Source: Asaia bogorensis
Lineage (GTDB): Bacteria; Pseudomonadota; Alphaproteobacteria; Reyranellales; Reyranellaceae
DNA: 64,000 bases
Reading direction: 5' to 3'
NCBI GenBank assembly: GCA_945889625.1
Contig: CAMDCE010000001.1
Coordinates: forward strand, 231,920-295,919
This document shows, piece after piece, positions 19,571 through 28,865 of the stretch. The first letter of the stretch is position 1; each line of letters opens with the position of its first letter. A program made the position numbers and the translations under genes. A model generated the notes under the pieces. The model did not search any database and had not been told where the DNA came from. It was given only the letters and a program-made list of their open reading frames with translations.

Positions 19571-22354
19571 ATGCAGCCGATGGAGCGCCCCAACGACACT
19601 GAAACGCCCGAAAAGGACGTGCCGCTGCGCTACGACACCAGGCTGCTCGGGCGTATTCTCGGCGACACGGTGCGCGCGCAGGAGGGCGATCCGGTGTTCG
19701 ATCTCGTCGAACACATCCGCCGCATCGGGGTCCAGTTCCACCGCAATGCCGACGAGGCCGCCCGGCAGGAGTTGCAGACCATCATGAGCGGCCTGCCGAC
19801 CGACCGGGCCATCCGCATCATCCGGGCCTTCGGCTATTTTTCGCACCTGGCCAACATCGCCGAGGACCAGCACCACATCCGCCGCACCCGCGCCTACGCC
19901 ATGGCCAAGGCGCCGCCGCGCCAGGGCACGATGGCCTATGCGCTTGGTCGCGCCCGCAACGCCGGCATTTCCCGGGCACAACTCGATGCCTTCTTTGCCC
20001 GGGCGCTCTGCAGCGCAGTTCTGACGGCGCATCCGACCGAGATCCGTCGCAAGAGTTCGATCGATCGCGAGATGGAGATCGCCCGCCTCCTCGACGAGCG
20101 CGACCGCATCCAGTTCACGCCCGAGGAGCTGGGCGCCAACCGCCGGGCGTTGCGCCGCGCCGTGCTCACCCTTTGGCAGACCAGCATCCTGCGCGACACG
20201 CGCCTGCGAGTCATCGACGAAGTCGCCAATGGCCTCGCCTACTATGATCACACGTTCCTCCGCGCCCTGCCGACCTTCTATGCCGATCTCGAGGATCGGC
20301 TGGGCGCCACCGACTCGGCTTGGCAGGACCTCGAGGTGCCGTCTTTCCTGCGCATGGGCAGCTGGATGGGCGGCGACCGCGACGGCAATCCCTTTGTCAC
20401 CGCCGACGTGTCGCGTCAGGCGCTCACCATGCAGAGCCAGCGGGCGCTGCGCTTCTATCTCGACGAGTTGCATCTGTTGGGCGGCGAGCTGTCGCTCGAC
20501 GGCCGAATCGTGCGTATCTCCGATGAGTTGCGAGGCCTGGCCGAGAGTTCCGCCGATCGCGCGCCGGAGCGCCAGGACGAGCCTTACCGGCGCGCCATCG
20601 TCGGCATCTATGCCCGACTGGCCGCCACTGCCTGGGCACTCGATCGGCTGGAAGCCCCGCATCCGCCGGTCGGTACGGCTGCGGTCGCGGCTTATGAAGC
20701 GGCGGGCGATCTGAAGGCGGACCTGGATATCGTCTACCAGTCGCTCGCGGAAAACGGCTCGGCCGGCCTGGCTCGGGGACGTCTGCGGTCGCTGCGACGC
20801 GCCGTCGACGTCTTCGGCTTCCATCTTGCCTCGCTCGATCTGCGGCAGAACTCGGATGTGCACGAGCGTGTCGTGGCCGAACTCGTCGAGGCGGCCGGGC
20901 TCGACGTCGACTATGGGAAGCTTCCGGAGGAAGCTCGCGTCGCGTTGCTAGTCGGCGAGCTGGGCAACATGCGCCCGCTCGCCTCGCCGCATCTGTCATA
21001 TGGCGAGGAAACAGCCGCCGAGCTTGCCATGCTGAACGTGGCGGCCGACGCGCATCGCCGCTACGGCCGCGCCGCCATGCCGAACTACGTGATCTCCAAG
21101 GCCGACAGCGTCTCCGACATCCTGGAGGTGGCCGTGCTGCTCAAGGAAGCGGGACTCCTGCGGCCGCGCGAGGGCCGGCTGGACGTCGATATCGTGCCGC
21201 TGTTCGAGACCATCGGTGACCTGCAGCGCTGCGGCCGCGTCATGGACCAACTACTCGGCCTGCCTGCCTATCGCCGGCTGCTCGCCTCGCGCGGCGAGAC
21301 GCAGGAAGTGATGCTGGGCTACTCCGATAGCAACAAGGACGGCGGGTACCTCACTTCGACATGGGAGCTGTACAAGGCCGAGCTGGTGCTGATCGACACC
21401 TTCCGGCGTCACAAGGTCGGGCTGCGCCTGTTCCACGGCCGCGGCGGCTCGGTCGGCCGCGGCGGCGGGCCGAGCTACGAGGCAATCCTCGCGCAGCCGC
21501 CCGGCGCGGTGCAGGGCGCGATCCGCATCACCGAGCAGGGCGAGGTGATCGCCGGCAAATACTCCAACGCCGAGGTCGGGCGGCGCAACCTCGAAACCCT
21601 GGCCGCGGCCACGCTCGAGGCGACACTGCTGGAAGGGGATCGGCCGCCGGCGCCGGCCGACTATCTGGCGGTCATGGAGGAATTGTCGGCGCACGCCTTC
21701 CGCGCCTACCGTGACCTGGTCTATGAGACCGAGGGCTTCGACCGCTACTTCCGCGAGTCCACTGTGCTGGACGAGATCGCCAGCCTCAATATCGGCAGCC
21801 GTCCGGCGTCGCGGTCAGCCAAGCGGCGCATCGAGGACCTGCGCGCCATCCCCTGGGTGTTCAGCTGGGCGCAGTGCCGCCTGATGCTGCCGGGCTGGTA
21901 TGGCTTCGGGGCGGCGGTCAAGGCGTGGAGTGCGGCACACCCGGTCGACGGAATGGCGACGTTGCAGGCGATGTACGACAACTGGCCGTTCTTCCGGACC
22001 GTCCTGTCGAACATGGACATGGTGCTGGCCAAGAGCGACATCGCCATCGCCTCGCGCTACTCCGAACTGGTGACCGACGCGGCGCTTCGCGAACGGGTCT
22101 TCAGCTGCCTGAGAGGGGAGTGGCAAGCCTCGATCGCGGCGGTCCGCGCCATCATGCGGCAAGAGGAGCTGCTGGCGGCCAATCCGTTGCTGGCGCGCTC
22201 GATTCGCAGCCGCTTTCCCTACATCGATCCGCTGAACCACGTGCAGATCGAGTTGCTGCGGCGTCACCGCTCAGGCGATGCCGATCCCGGCGTCGTGCAG
22301 GGCATCCATCTCAGCATCAACGGCATCGCGGCCGGCCTGCGCAACAGCGGTTAG
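19571..22354 (+). CDS. ppc: Phosphoenolpyruvate carboxylase
   Basis: [100 protein letters not shown]: all diagnostic PEPC motifs; 927 aa. Confidence 0.98.
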   Translation: MQPMERPNDTETPEKDVPLRYDTRLLGRILGDTVRAQEGDPVFDLVEHIRRIGVQFHRNADEAARQELQTIMSGLPTDRAIRIIRAFGYFSHLANIAEDQHHIRRTRAYAMAKAPPRQGTMAYALGRARNAGISRAQLDAFFARALCSAVLTAHPTEIRRKSSIDREMEIARLLDERDRIQFTPEELGANRRALRRAVLTLWQTSILRDTRLRVIDEVANGLAYYDHTFLRALPTFYADLEDRLGATDSAWQDLEVPSFLRMGSWMGGDRDGNPFVTADVSRQALTMQSQRALRFYLDELHLLGGELSLDGRIVRISDELRGLAESSADRAPERQDEPYRRAIVGIYARLAATAWALDRLEAPHPPVGTAAVAAYEAAGDLKADLDIVYQSLAENGSAGLARGRLRSLRRAVDVFGFHLASLDLRQNSDVHERVVAELVEAAGLDVDYGKLPEEARVALLVGELGNMRPLASPHLSYGEETAAELAMLNVAADAHRRYGRAAMPNYVISKADSVSDILEVAVLLKEAGLLRPREGRLDVDIVPLFETIGDLQRCGRVMDQLLGLPAYRRLLASRGETQEVMLGYSDSNKDGGYLTSTWELYKAELVLIDTFRRHKVGLRLFHGRGGSVGRGGGPSYEAILAQPPGAVQGAIRITEQGEVIAGKYSNAEVGRRNLETLAAATLEATLLEGDRPPAPADYLAVMEELSAHAFRAYRDLVYETEGFDRYFRESTVLDEIASLNIGSRPASRSAKRRIEDLRAIPWVFSWAQCRLMLPGWYGFGAAVKAWSAAHPVDGMATLQAMYDNWPFFRTVLSNMDMVLAKSDIAIASRYSELVTDAALRERVFSCLRGEWQASIAAVRAIMRQEELLAANPLLARSIRSRFPYIDPLNHVQIELLRRHRSGDADPGVVQGIHLSINGIAAGLRNSG

Positions 22355-22358
22355 GGCA

Positions 22359-23129
22359 TTATTCGTCGACGCGCGACTCCCGGATGCGTCGGGTGCCCAT
22401 GTACACCGGCTTCAGCGGGTCCATCACGAACCGTATCCGCGGCAGGTCGGTGTCGACGGTGCAGCAGGTGCCGACAATCGGTTCGGCGAGCTTGAGGCCG
22501 CCGGCGTTCCACGCTGCCGCATCGAACTCGTTGACCAGGGGCTTGCCGCGCTCGGACTTGTGGAAGGTGTATTTCGGATCGACCTGGATCAGCATCTGCT
22601 GCGTGGCGCCGTCAAGCGGCGCATTCGCGGCCGTCACCCAGTTGATGTACTGCACGTCGGTGCCGGATACCGGCTGCGGATCGACCAGAGCGCAGTCGAG
22701 GATCGTGCGGCCGTCCTTCTTCACCGTGGCCATGACTCTGTCGTGGCGGCGCAGGAACTTCACTTCGCCGGCCTCGATGGGAAAACCCCAGCGCCCGCGC
22801 AGCTCCTTGGCGGCCGCCTCGCTGCTCGCGACCGCCCCCAGCATGAAACCACGAGGATGCGCACCGGCGCGGCTGCCCAGCCGCAGCACGGCCAGGGTGA
22901 ACGGCCCGACCGGGCTGTCGGGGTATTTCGTCACCGCCAGGATCACGTAGGACGGCAGCGCGGGATGCATGGCCTTGGGCAGCAGCCCGTCGGTCGAACT
23001 GCGCGGCACCTCGATCAGGAGCTGCATCATCTCGGCCTTGGGCAGGGCCCAGGATTCGGTGTCGAGGTTGGGCAGCGTCGGCAGGCGCGTGGGCGACTGC
23101 GTGATGTCGAGCGATCCATAGAGCGGCAT
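22359..23129 (-). CDS. Acetoacetate decarboxylase-family protein
   Basis: LPSYVILAVTKYPDSPVGPFTLAVLRLGSRAGAHPRGFMLGAVASSEAAAKELRGRWGFPIEAGEVKFLRRHDRV: ADC-family fold pattern; substrate unknown. Confidence 0.75.
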   Translation of the reverse strand: MPLYGSLDITQSPTRLPTLPNLDTESWALPKAEMMQLLIEVPRSSTDGLLPKAMHPALPSYVILAVTKYPDSPVGPFTLAVLRLGSRAGAHPRGFMLGAVASSEAAAKELRGRWGFPIEAGEVKFLRRHDRVMATVKKDGRTILDCALVDPQPVSGTDVQYINWVTAANAPLDGATQQMLIQVDPKYTFHKSERGKPLVNEFDAAAWNAGGLKLAEPIVGTCCTVDTDLPRIRFVMDPLKPVYMGTRRIRESRVDE

Positions 23130-23133
23130 GTCG

Positions 23134-24237
23134 CTACTCCGCCGCCTTGACGTTCGCGGGCTTCTTGGCGAACACCGGCATCACTTCCTTGGCGAACAGT
23201 CTCAGGCTCGCCATCACCTGGTCCTGCGGCACGACCTCGTTGGCGTTCAGGATGAAGTTGATGCAGTCGACGCCCAGCTCCTCCCACTTCTTGACGGCGC
23301 GGATGATGCGCGCCGGATCGCCGTAGGCCATGCCCTCGGTCTGCTGCTCGCTGGCATCGGGCCCGGTGGCGGCGCGCCGCAGTGCCGGCAGCAGGCCCAG
23401 CGACTGGTAGGACGGCGAGGAATAAACCTCACGCGTCGAGATGAGCTGCGTCGCGAGATAATTGAAGGTGTTGCCGAGCTTCTTGCCGATCTCGATGCCG
23501 TATTTCTCGTCCTCGTGGCAGAACAGGAAATTGGTCGTGGCGACCTGTTCGTTGACGAAGGCGCCGACCGGTTCGCACGACTGGATGCGCCGGCGGTACT
23601 CCTTGATCTTCTTCTCCTGCTCGCCGAAACCCGCGAACGAGAGGCCAAGACTGCCAAGGCCACGGTCGGCGGCGTCGATCTCGGTGCCGGGGCTGGTGAC
23701 GGCCACCCACATCGGCGGGTGCGGCTTCTGGTAGGGCTTGGGCAGGATGGTGCGCTCGGGCATCGACCAGAACTCGCCCTGATAGGCGAAGGTCTCCTGC
23801 ATCCACATCTTGGGCAGGCAGCGCACGAACTCGTCCCAGCTCTTCTTGGTGGTGTCGGGATTGGCGCCAAAGCCGCCGAGTTCGGTCCAGGTGGCAGACC
23901 GCCCTGTGCCAACCTCGAGGCGGCCGCCCGACAGCAGGTCGAGCGTCGCGGTGCGTTCGGCGATCTTGATCGGGTGGTTGAATTCGGGAACGCAGACCAC
24001 GATGCCGTGGCCGACCCGGATGCGCTTGGTCAGCACCGCGCAAGCGGTCAGGAACAGCTCGGGCGCCGAGCAGTGGGAATATTCCTCGAGGAAGTGGTGC
24101 TCGACCGCCCAGACATGGTCGAAGCCCAGCTCGTCGGCCAGCTTCACCTGCTCGAGGCAATTGTTGTAGACGGTGCGCTCGGTCTCGCGCGTCCACGGCC
24201 GCGGAATCGAGATTTCGTAGAACAGGCCGAACTTCAT
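23134..24237 (-). CDS. LLM class flavin-dependent oxidoreductase
   Basis: MKFGLFYEISIPRPWTRETERTVYNNCLEQVKLADELGFDHVWAVEHHFLEEYSHCSAPELFLTACAVLTKRIRVGHGIVV: bacterial luciferase-like monooxygenase. Confidence 0.93.
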   Translation of the reverse strand: MKFGLFYEISIPRPWTRETERTVYNNCLEQVKLADELGFDHVWAVEHHFLEEYSHCSAPELFLTACAVLTKRIRVGHGIVVCVPEFNHPIKIAERTATLDLLSGGRLEVGTGRSATWTELGGFGANPDTTKKSWDEFVRCLPKMWMQETFAYQGEFWSMPERTILPKPYQKPHPPMWVAVTSPGTEIDAADRGLGSLGLSFAGFGEQEKKIKEYRRRIQSCEPVGAFVNEQVATTNFLFCHEDEKYGIEIGKKLGNTFNYLATQLISTREVYSSPSYQSLGLLPALRRAATGPDASEQQTEGMAYGDPARIIRAVKKWEELGVDCINFILNANEVVPQDQVMASLRLFAKEVMPVFAKKPANVKAAE

Positions 24238-24317
24238 TTCGAAGGCTCCCGCGACTTTGCGAAACGCTAGGCTTGCTCCCGGGCCGGCGCAACACCACGA
24301 TGGTATCGGAGGGCGAA

Positions 24318-25196
24318 ATGAAAAAGCTCGAAGGCAAGGTTGCCATCGTCACCGGCGGGGCCAGCGGCCTCGGCCGCGCCACCGTGATGCGCTTTCTCGC
24401 CGAGGGCGCCAAGGTCGTGGTGGCCGACCTCAACGAGGTCAACGGTGCGGAGACGGTGGCGGTGGCCAAGGCGGCTGGCCACGGCGAGGCCATCGCCTTC
24501 GTGCGCTGCGACGTGGCGAACGAGGCCGACGTCGTGGCAGCCGTCGCGACGGCAGAAACGCTCTTTGGCCGGCTCGACATCGCCTATCTCAACGCCGGCG
24601 TCGGCGGCGCCTTCGGGCCGATCGCCGAAACCAGTGTCGAGGACTGGGACTACACCTTCGCGGTGCTGACGCGGTCGGTATTCCTCGGCATGAAGCACGC
24701 CTCCGAAGCGATCAAGAGGCATGGCCAGGGCGGCGTCATCCTGGTCACGGCCTCGATCGCCGGCATGGTGGGCGGCGGCGGCAGCCACGCCTATTCCGCC
24801 GCCAAGGCCGCCGTCATCAGCCTGACCGAGAATGTCGCAGCCGAGCTCGGCCCGCATCGCATCCGCGTGGTCGGCATCGCGCCCGGCGTGATCTCGACGC
24901 CTTTGCTCCATCGTGGCAAGCCGGAGCGCTACGAGGCACAGTTCAAGCGCCAGCCCTGGCCCGACCGCGGCGCGCCCGAGCATATCGCCGACGTCGCGGC
25001 CTTCCTGTGTTCCGACGACGCGCGCTTCATCACTGGCGAGACGGTGAAGGTGGATGGCGGCCTGCTGGCGCAGGGCCTGGCCTTGTTCGGCACCGGCAAG
25101 GAGTCGACCTTCCAGAAAAGCGCTGGAGTCAATCGCGGCACGACTGGCGAGGCCATGGTCATCCGTCATCTCGAACCGAAGGATAGACAGTCATGA
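24318..25196 (+). CDS. SDR family oxidoreductase
   Basis: MKKLEGKVAIVTGGASGLGRATVMRFLAEGAKVVVADL...YLNAGVGG...YSAAKAAV; ATGA junction with next gene. Confidence 0.94.
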   Translation: MKKLEGKVAIVTGGASGLGRATVMRFLAEGAKVVVADLNEVNGAETVAVAKAAGHGEAIAFVRCDVANEADVVAAVATAETLFGRLDIAYLNAGVGGAFGPIAETSVEDWDYTFAVLTRSVFLGMKHASEAIKRHGQGGVILVTASIAGMVGGGGSHAYSAAKAAVISLTENVAAELGPHRIRVVGIAPGVISTPLLHRGKPERYEAQFKRQPWPDRGAPEHIADVAAFLCSDDARFITGETVKVDGGLLAQGLALFGTGKESTFQKSAGVNRGTTGEAMVIRHLEPKDRQS

Positions 25197-26338
25197 GCGA
25201 CGCCGAGCGTCTTCACCGCCATCTCATCGGCCAACAGGGCTCGCGCCGTTCACTGAACACGCCCGCTCTCGTGCTCGACCTCGAGATGCTCGACCGCAAC
25301 ATCGCCGAGATGGCGAACTTCGCCAAGGCGCACAACGTCAAGCTCCGGCCGCATTCCAAAACCCACAAGTCGGCCGACATCGCCCGCCGCCAGGTCGCGT
25401 CAGGCGCACTGGGCGTGTGCTGCGCCAAGCTGGGCGAAGCCGAGGCGCTGGGGGAGGCCGGCATCGAGGGCCTGCACATCACCTCGCCGGTGGTGACGCC
25501 GCAGGCGATCACGCGCCTGATCGCGCTCAACGGCAAAATGAAGGACCTGATGGTGGTGGTCGATCATCCGGCCAATGTCGAGGCGCTGGCCGCAGCGGCG
25601 ACCAAGGCCGGCAAGCCGCTCGCGGTAATCGTCGACATCGATCCCGGCATGCACCGCACCGGCGTGGCTTCGCCCGATGCCGTTGTCGAGCTGGTGCAGA
25701 AGATCGCGAAACTGAAATCCCTGAAGTACGCCGGTGTGCAGTTCTATTGCGGCCGGCACCAGCACATCGTGAGCTTCGCCGAGCGCAAGACCGAAATCGA
25801 GGAGCGCACGGAGTATCTGAAGGGCATCCTGGCGAAGCTCGGGGCGGCGGGACTGAAGCCCACGATCATCACGGGCTCGGGGACCGGCACGCATTTCATC
25901 GACGCCAAAATAGGCGTCTTCACCGAGCTGCAGGTCGGCTCCTATGTGTTCATGGACCACGACTACGACGTCTGCGACCTGCGCGGGGCCGACCGGCCGA
26001 CGTTCGAGCAGGCGCTGCAGATCGATGCGCGTGTGGTCAGCGCCAATACGCCGGGCATGGTGACGGTCGATGCCGGACTGAAGGCGATGGCGACCGAGAA
26101 GGGCCCGCCGATGATCCTGAAGGGTGCGGTCGGGGGCTCGACGACGCGCTTCATGGGCGACGAGCATCTCGCGGTGATCGCGCCCGAGGGCAAGGAGGCG
26201 CCGGCGCTGGGCGATCAGGTGATCCTGGTGCCGCCGCACTGCGACCCGACCGTCAATCTCTACGACGACTTCTATGTCGTGAAGGGCGACACGCTGGTCG
26301 AGATCTGGCCGGTGACGGGACGCGGCCGCTCGCGCTAG
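25193..26338 (+). CDS. PLP-dependent D-threonine aldolase / D-serine dehydratase-like enzyme
   Basis: LNTPALVLDLEMLDRNIAEMANFAKAHNVKLRPHSKTHKSADIARRQVASGALGVCCAKLGEAEAL...GSGTGTHFID: alanine-racemase N-domain fold with DSD1-like C-terminus. Confidence 0.9.
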   Translation: MSDAERLHRHLIGQQGSRRSLNTPALVLDLEMLDRNIAEMANFAKAHNVKLRPHSKTHKSADIARRQVASGALGVCCAKLGEAEALGEAGIEGLHITSPVVTPQAITRLIALNGKMKDLMVVVDHPANVEALAAAATKAGKPLAVIVDIDPGMHRTGVASPDAVVELVQKIAKLKSLKYAGVQFYCGRHQHIVSFAERKTEIEERTEYLKGILAKLGAAGLKPTIITGSGTGTHFIDAKIGVFTELQVGSYVFMDHDYDVCDLRGADRPTFEQALQIDARVVSANTPGMVTVDAGLKAMATEKGPPMILKGAVGGSTTRFMGDEHLAVIAPEGKEAPALGDQVILVPPHCDPTVNLYDDFYVVKGDTLVEIWPVTGRGRSR

Positions 26339-26388
26339 AGCGCGACGACGTTCCCTCGAATCGCTGAAGCAAAGTCATCGCGCTGTAG
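26335..26388. repeat. Palindromic intergenic repeat (GCGCGATGACTTT family), left of MFS gene
   Basis: CTAGAGCGCGACGACGTT ... AAAGTCATCGCGCTGTAG, 15/18 inverted match. Confidence 0.7.
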
Positions 26389-27561
26389 TTACTTCGCTCC
26401 CACCAGCAACCCGCCGTCCCAGCGGCGCACCAGAAGAATGAGCGCGATCATGCCGGCGGCGCTGCAGGCGAACATGCCGAGGAAGGCGAGCTGGCCGACG
26501 CGGGCATAGAGGAGACCGGAGAGCTGGAAGATCACGGCCTGCGTGGCGCCGGTGCCGAGGGCGTAATAAAGACTCTGGCCCAAAGCCACGCCGTTGGCCG
26601 GGAAGGCGCGCTGGATGAAACCCATGGCGCCGAGATGACAGGCCGCGAAGGTGCCGGCATGCAGCACCTGCAGGATGATGAGCGCGCCGAGGTCGGCGGT
26701 GAAGGCCATGGCGAGCCAGCGCACCATGCCGCAGGCCAGGCCGAGCCCGATCAGGCCCGTTACACCCAGCCGTTTCACCAGCCAGGGACTCGCCATCATC
26801 AGCACGATCTCGACCGTGACGCTTTCGCCCCACAGCAGGCTGATGGTGACGTCGTCGATGCCGGCGGCCCGCCAGGTCAATGTGCCGAAGCTGTAGAGCA
26901 CGGCGTGGCTTGCCTGGCAGAGGCCGGTGGCGATCATGAACAGCAGGAACGGCCTGGAGCGGAAGAGATCGCGAACGCCGAACGGCGCGTGCGTGCTGCC
27001 GTCGCGCTCGTGAGGTGCTGCGACCGGCAGCCACAGTGCGAGCGGCGCCAGCATCAGGATTCCGGCGAGACCGACATAGAGCACCCAGGGCGGGCCGTAG
27101 CGGTCGACCGCCACGCCGCACACGAAGGTGCCGAAGACGAATGCGACCGAGCCCCACAGCCGCAGGCTGCCGTAGGTGAAGCCGCGCGCCTTGGACTCGG
27201 TCACCAGGATGCCGTCGTACAGCGCCATGGTCGGCGCCCACACGCTGCCCCACACCAGGGTCACCAGCAGGATGGTGAAAAAGCTGAAGGCGAAGTTGTA
27301 GCCTGTCATCAGCACGAACGACGCGGCGGCCAGCACCAGTATGACGCCGCGCAGGTTGCCGACCCGATGCGCCACCCAGCCGATGGTGAGCGTGGCCAGC
27401 ACGCTCATCAGCTGGCGGCTCATGAACAGGGTGCCGATCTCTTCGTCGCTCACGCCGCGGTCGCGCAGCCACACCGGCCAGTAGCTCATGAAGGCGCCGG
27501 CGGCGAAGAAATAGGCCGCGCCGTAACCCGAGAGCCGGAGACCGGTGAGGAAGCGCTGCAT
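26389..27561 (-). CDS. MFS transporter (PPP-family/NHS-like)
   Basis: GLRLSGYGAAYFFAAGAFMSYWPVWLRDRGVSDEEIGTLFMSRQLMSVLATLTIGWVAHRVGN...; ~12 hydrophobic segments. Confidence 0.9.
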   Translation of the reverse strand: MQRFLTGLRLSGYGAAYFFAAGAFMSYWPVWLRDRGVSDEEIGTLFMSRQLMSVLATLTIGWVAHRVGNLRGVILVLAAASFVLMTGYNFAFSFFTILLVTLVWGSVWAPTMALYDGILVTESKARGFTYGSLRLWGSVAFVFGTFVCGVAVDRYGPPWVLYVGLAGILMLAPLALWLPVAAPHERDGSTHAPFGVRDLFRSRPFLLFMIATGLCQASHAVLYSFGTLTWRAAGIDDVTISLLWGESVTVEIVLMMASPWLVKRLGVTGLIGLGLACGMVRWLAMAFTADLGALIILQVLHAGTFAACHLGAMGFIQRAFPANGVALGQSLYYALGTGATQAVIFQLSGLLYARVGQLAFLGMFACSAAGMIALILLVRRWDGGLLVGAK

Positions 27562-27695
27562 TACAGCACGATGACTTTTGCTTCAGCCGTCGACCCGGCT
27601 CCCGCAGCGAAGCGGTGCACTACAGCGCGATGACCAAAGTCATCGCGCTGCGGCCGGGCCGACGGTGCGATGCGAGTGAAAGTCATCGCGCTTTA
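27561..27695. repeat. Palindromic intergenic repeat cluster (GCGCGATGACTTT family), right of MFS gene
   Basis: TTACAGCACGATGACTTTTGCTTCAGC (27561-27587); perfect hairpin CAGCGCGATGAC-CAAA-GTCATCGCGCTG (27623-27650); GAAAGTCATCGCGCTTTA (27678-27695). Confidence 0.75.
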
Positions 27696-28817
27696 GGCGG
27701 CAAACTCGCGCCGTAACTGGTCGGTGTGTTGGCCGAGCGCCGGCACATCGCCCAGCCGCTCGGGCTCGCCGGCCCAAGAGGCGGCAAGCGCCGGCACCGT
27801 GACCTCGCCGTTCGGCGTCCTGAAGCCGATGCGTCGGAGCTGCGGGTGCACCGAGAGATCGGCCACCGAACTCACGCGAGCCCAGGCGATCTGCGCTGCA
27901 TCGAGCCGCGCCGCGAGGGTCTCGAAAGACTGTGCACCAAAACTCTGCTGGACGATGGCGTTGGTGTCGTCGCGGCGCGCATTGCGGGCCTTGTTGGTAG
28001 CGTAGTCGGGATCCTTGTCGAGGCCCGGCCGGTCGAGCACGCCCTCGCACAGCCGCGTGAACTCGCGGTCGTTCTGGATCGAGATCAGCACCGGCACTTT
28101 GTCGGCCGTCGCGTAGACGCCGTAGGGCGCGATGGTGGGATGAGTGAGGCCGAGCCTCGGCCAGTCGTAGGCGCCGTAATCCTTGGCGAGCAGCGGCACG
28201 CTCATCCATTCCGCCATTGAGGAAAACAGCGACACCGAGATGCTGCGGCCTTCGCCGCTTTTCTGCCGCGCCAGCAGGGCTTCCAGGATGGCGGCATGGG
28301 CGTACATGCCAGTGCCAATGTCGGTCGCCGACACGCCGATGCGGCCGGGCGCATGCTCGGTGCCGGTGATCGAGGCCATGCCGCTCTCGGCCTGGACCAG
28401 CAGGTCGTAGGCGCGGCGGTTCTTGTAGGGTCCGTGATCGCCGTAACCCGAGATGTCGACGGCGATCAGGCGCTTGTCCTTGGCCCGCATCGCCGCCGAG
28501 CCGAAGCCAGCGCGCTCGGCAGCGCCTGGCGCCAGGTTCTGGATCAGCACGTCGGCCTTCGCGATCATGCGATGGAGGAGGGCGAGATCGCCCTTCTTCT
28601 TGAAGTCGAGCGTCACCGACTGCTTGCCGCGATTCAGCCAGACGAAATAGCTCGCCAGCCCATGGACATAGCCGTCGTAACCGCGCGCGAAATCGCCTTC
28701 CGGCCGCTCGATCTTGATGACCCTCGCGCCCGAATCGGCCAGCCGTGCCGAGCAGTAGGGGGCGGCCACCGCCTGCTCGACACTCACCACCAGCAAGCCG
28801 TCCAGCGCTCCGGGCAT
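27693..28817 (-). CDS. CaiB/BaiF CoA-transferase family protein
   Basis: MPGALDGLLVVSVEQAVAAPYCSARLADSGARVIKIERPEGDFARGYDGYVHGLASYFVWLNRGKQSVTLDFKKKGDLALLHRMIAKADVLIQNLAPG...; class III CoA-transferase. Confidence 0.95.
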   Translation of the reverse strand: MPGALDGLLVVSVEQAVAAPYCSARLADSGARVIKIERPEGDFARGYDGYVHGLASYFVWLNRGKQSVTLDFKKKGDLALLHRMIAKADVLIQNLAPGAAERAGFGSAAMRAKDKRLIAVDISGYGDHGPYKNRRAYDLLVQAESGMASITGTEHAPGRIGVSATDIGTGMYAHAAILEALLARQKSGEGRSISVSLFSSMAEWMSVPLLAKDYGAYDWPRLGLTHPTIAPYGVYATADKVPVLISIQNDREFTRLCEGVLDRPGLDKDPDYATNKARNARRDDTNAIVQQSFGAQSFETLAARLDAAQIAWARVSSVADLSVHPQLRRIGFRTPNGEVTVPALAASWAGEPERLGDVPALGQHTDQLRREFAA

Positions 28818-28865
28818 TCCTACGCGTCTCTCCGTTAGGGGCGGGCAACATGCCATAGTGAAGGC

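Noticed and set aside
26335-27695. MFS gene plus flanking repeats as an intact transposon
   Set aside because: No transposase or target duplication seen; kept only as an inverted-repeat observation.
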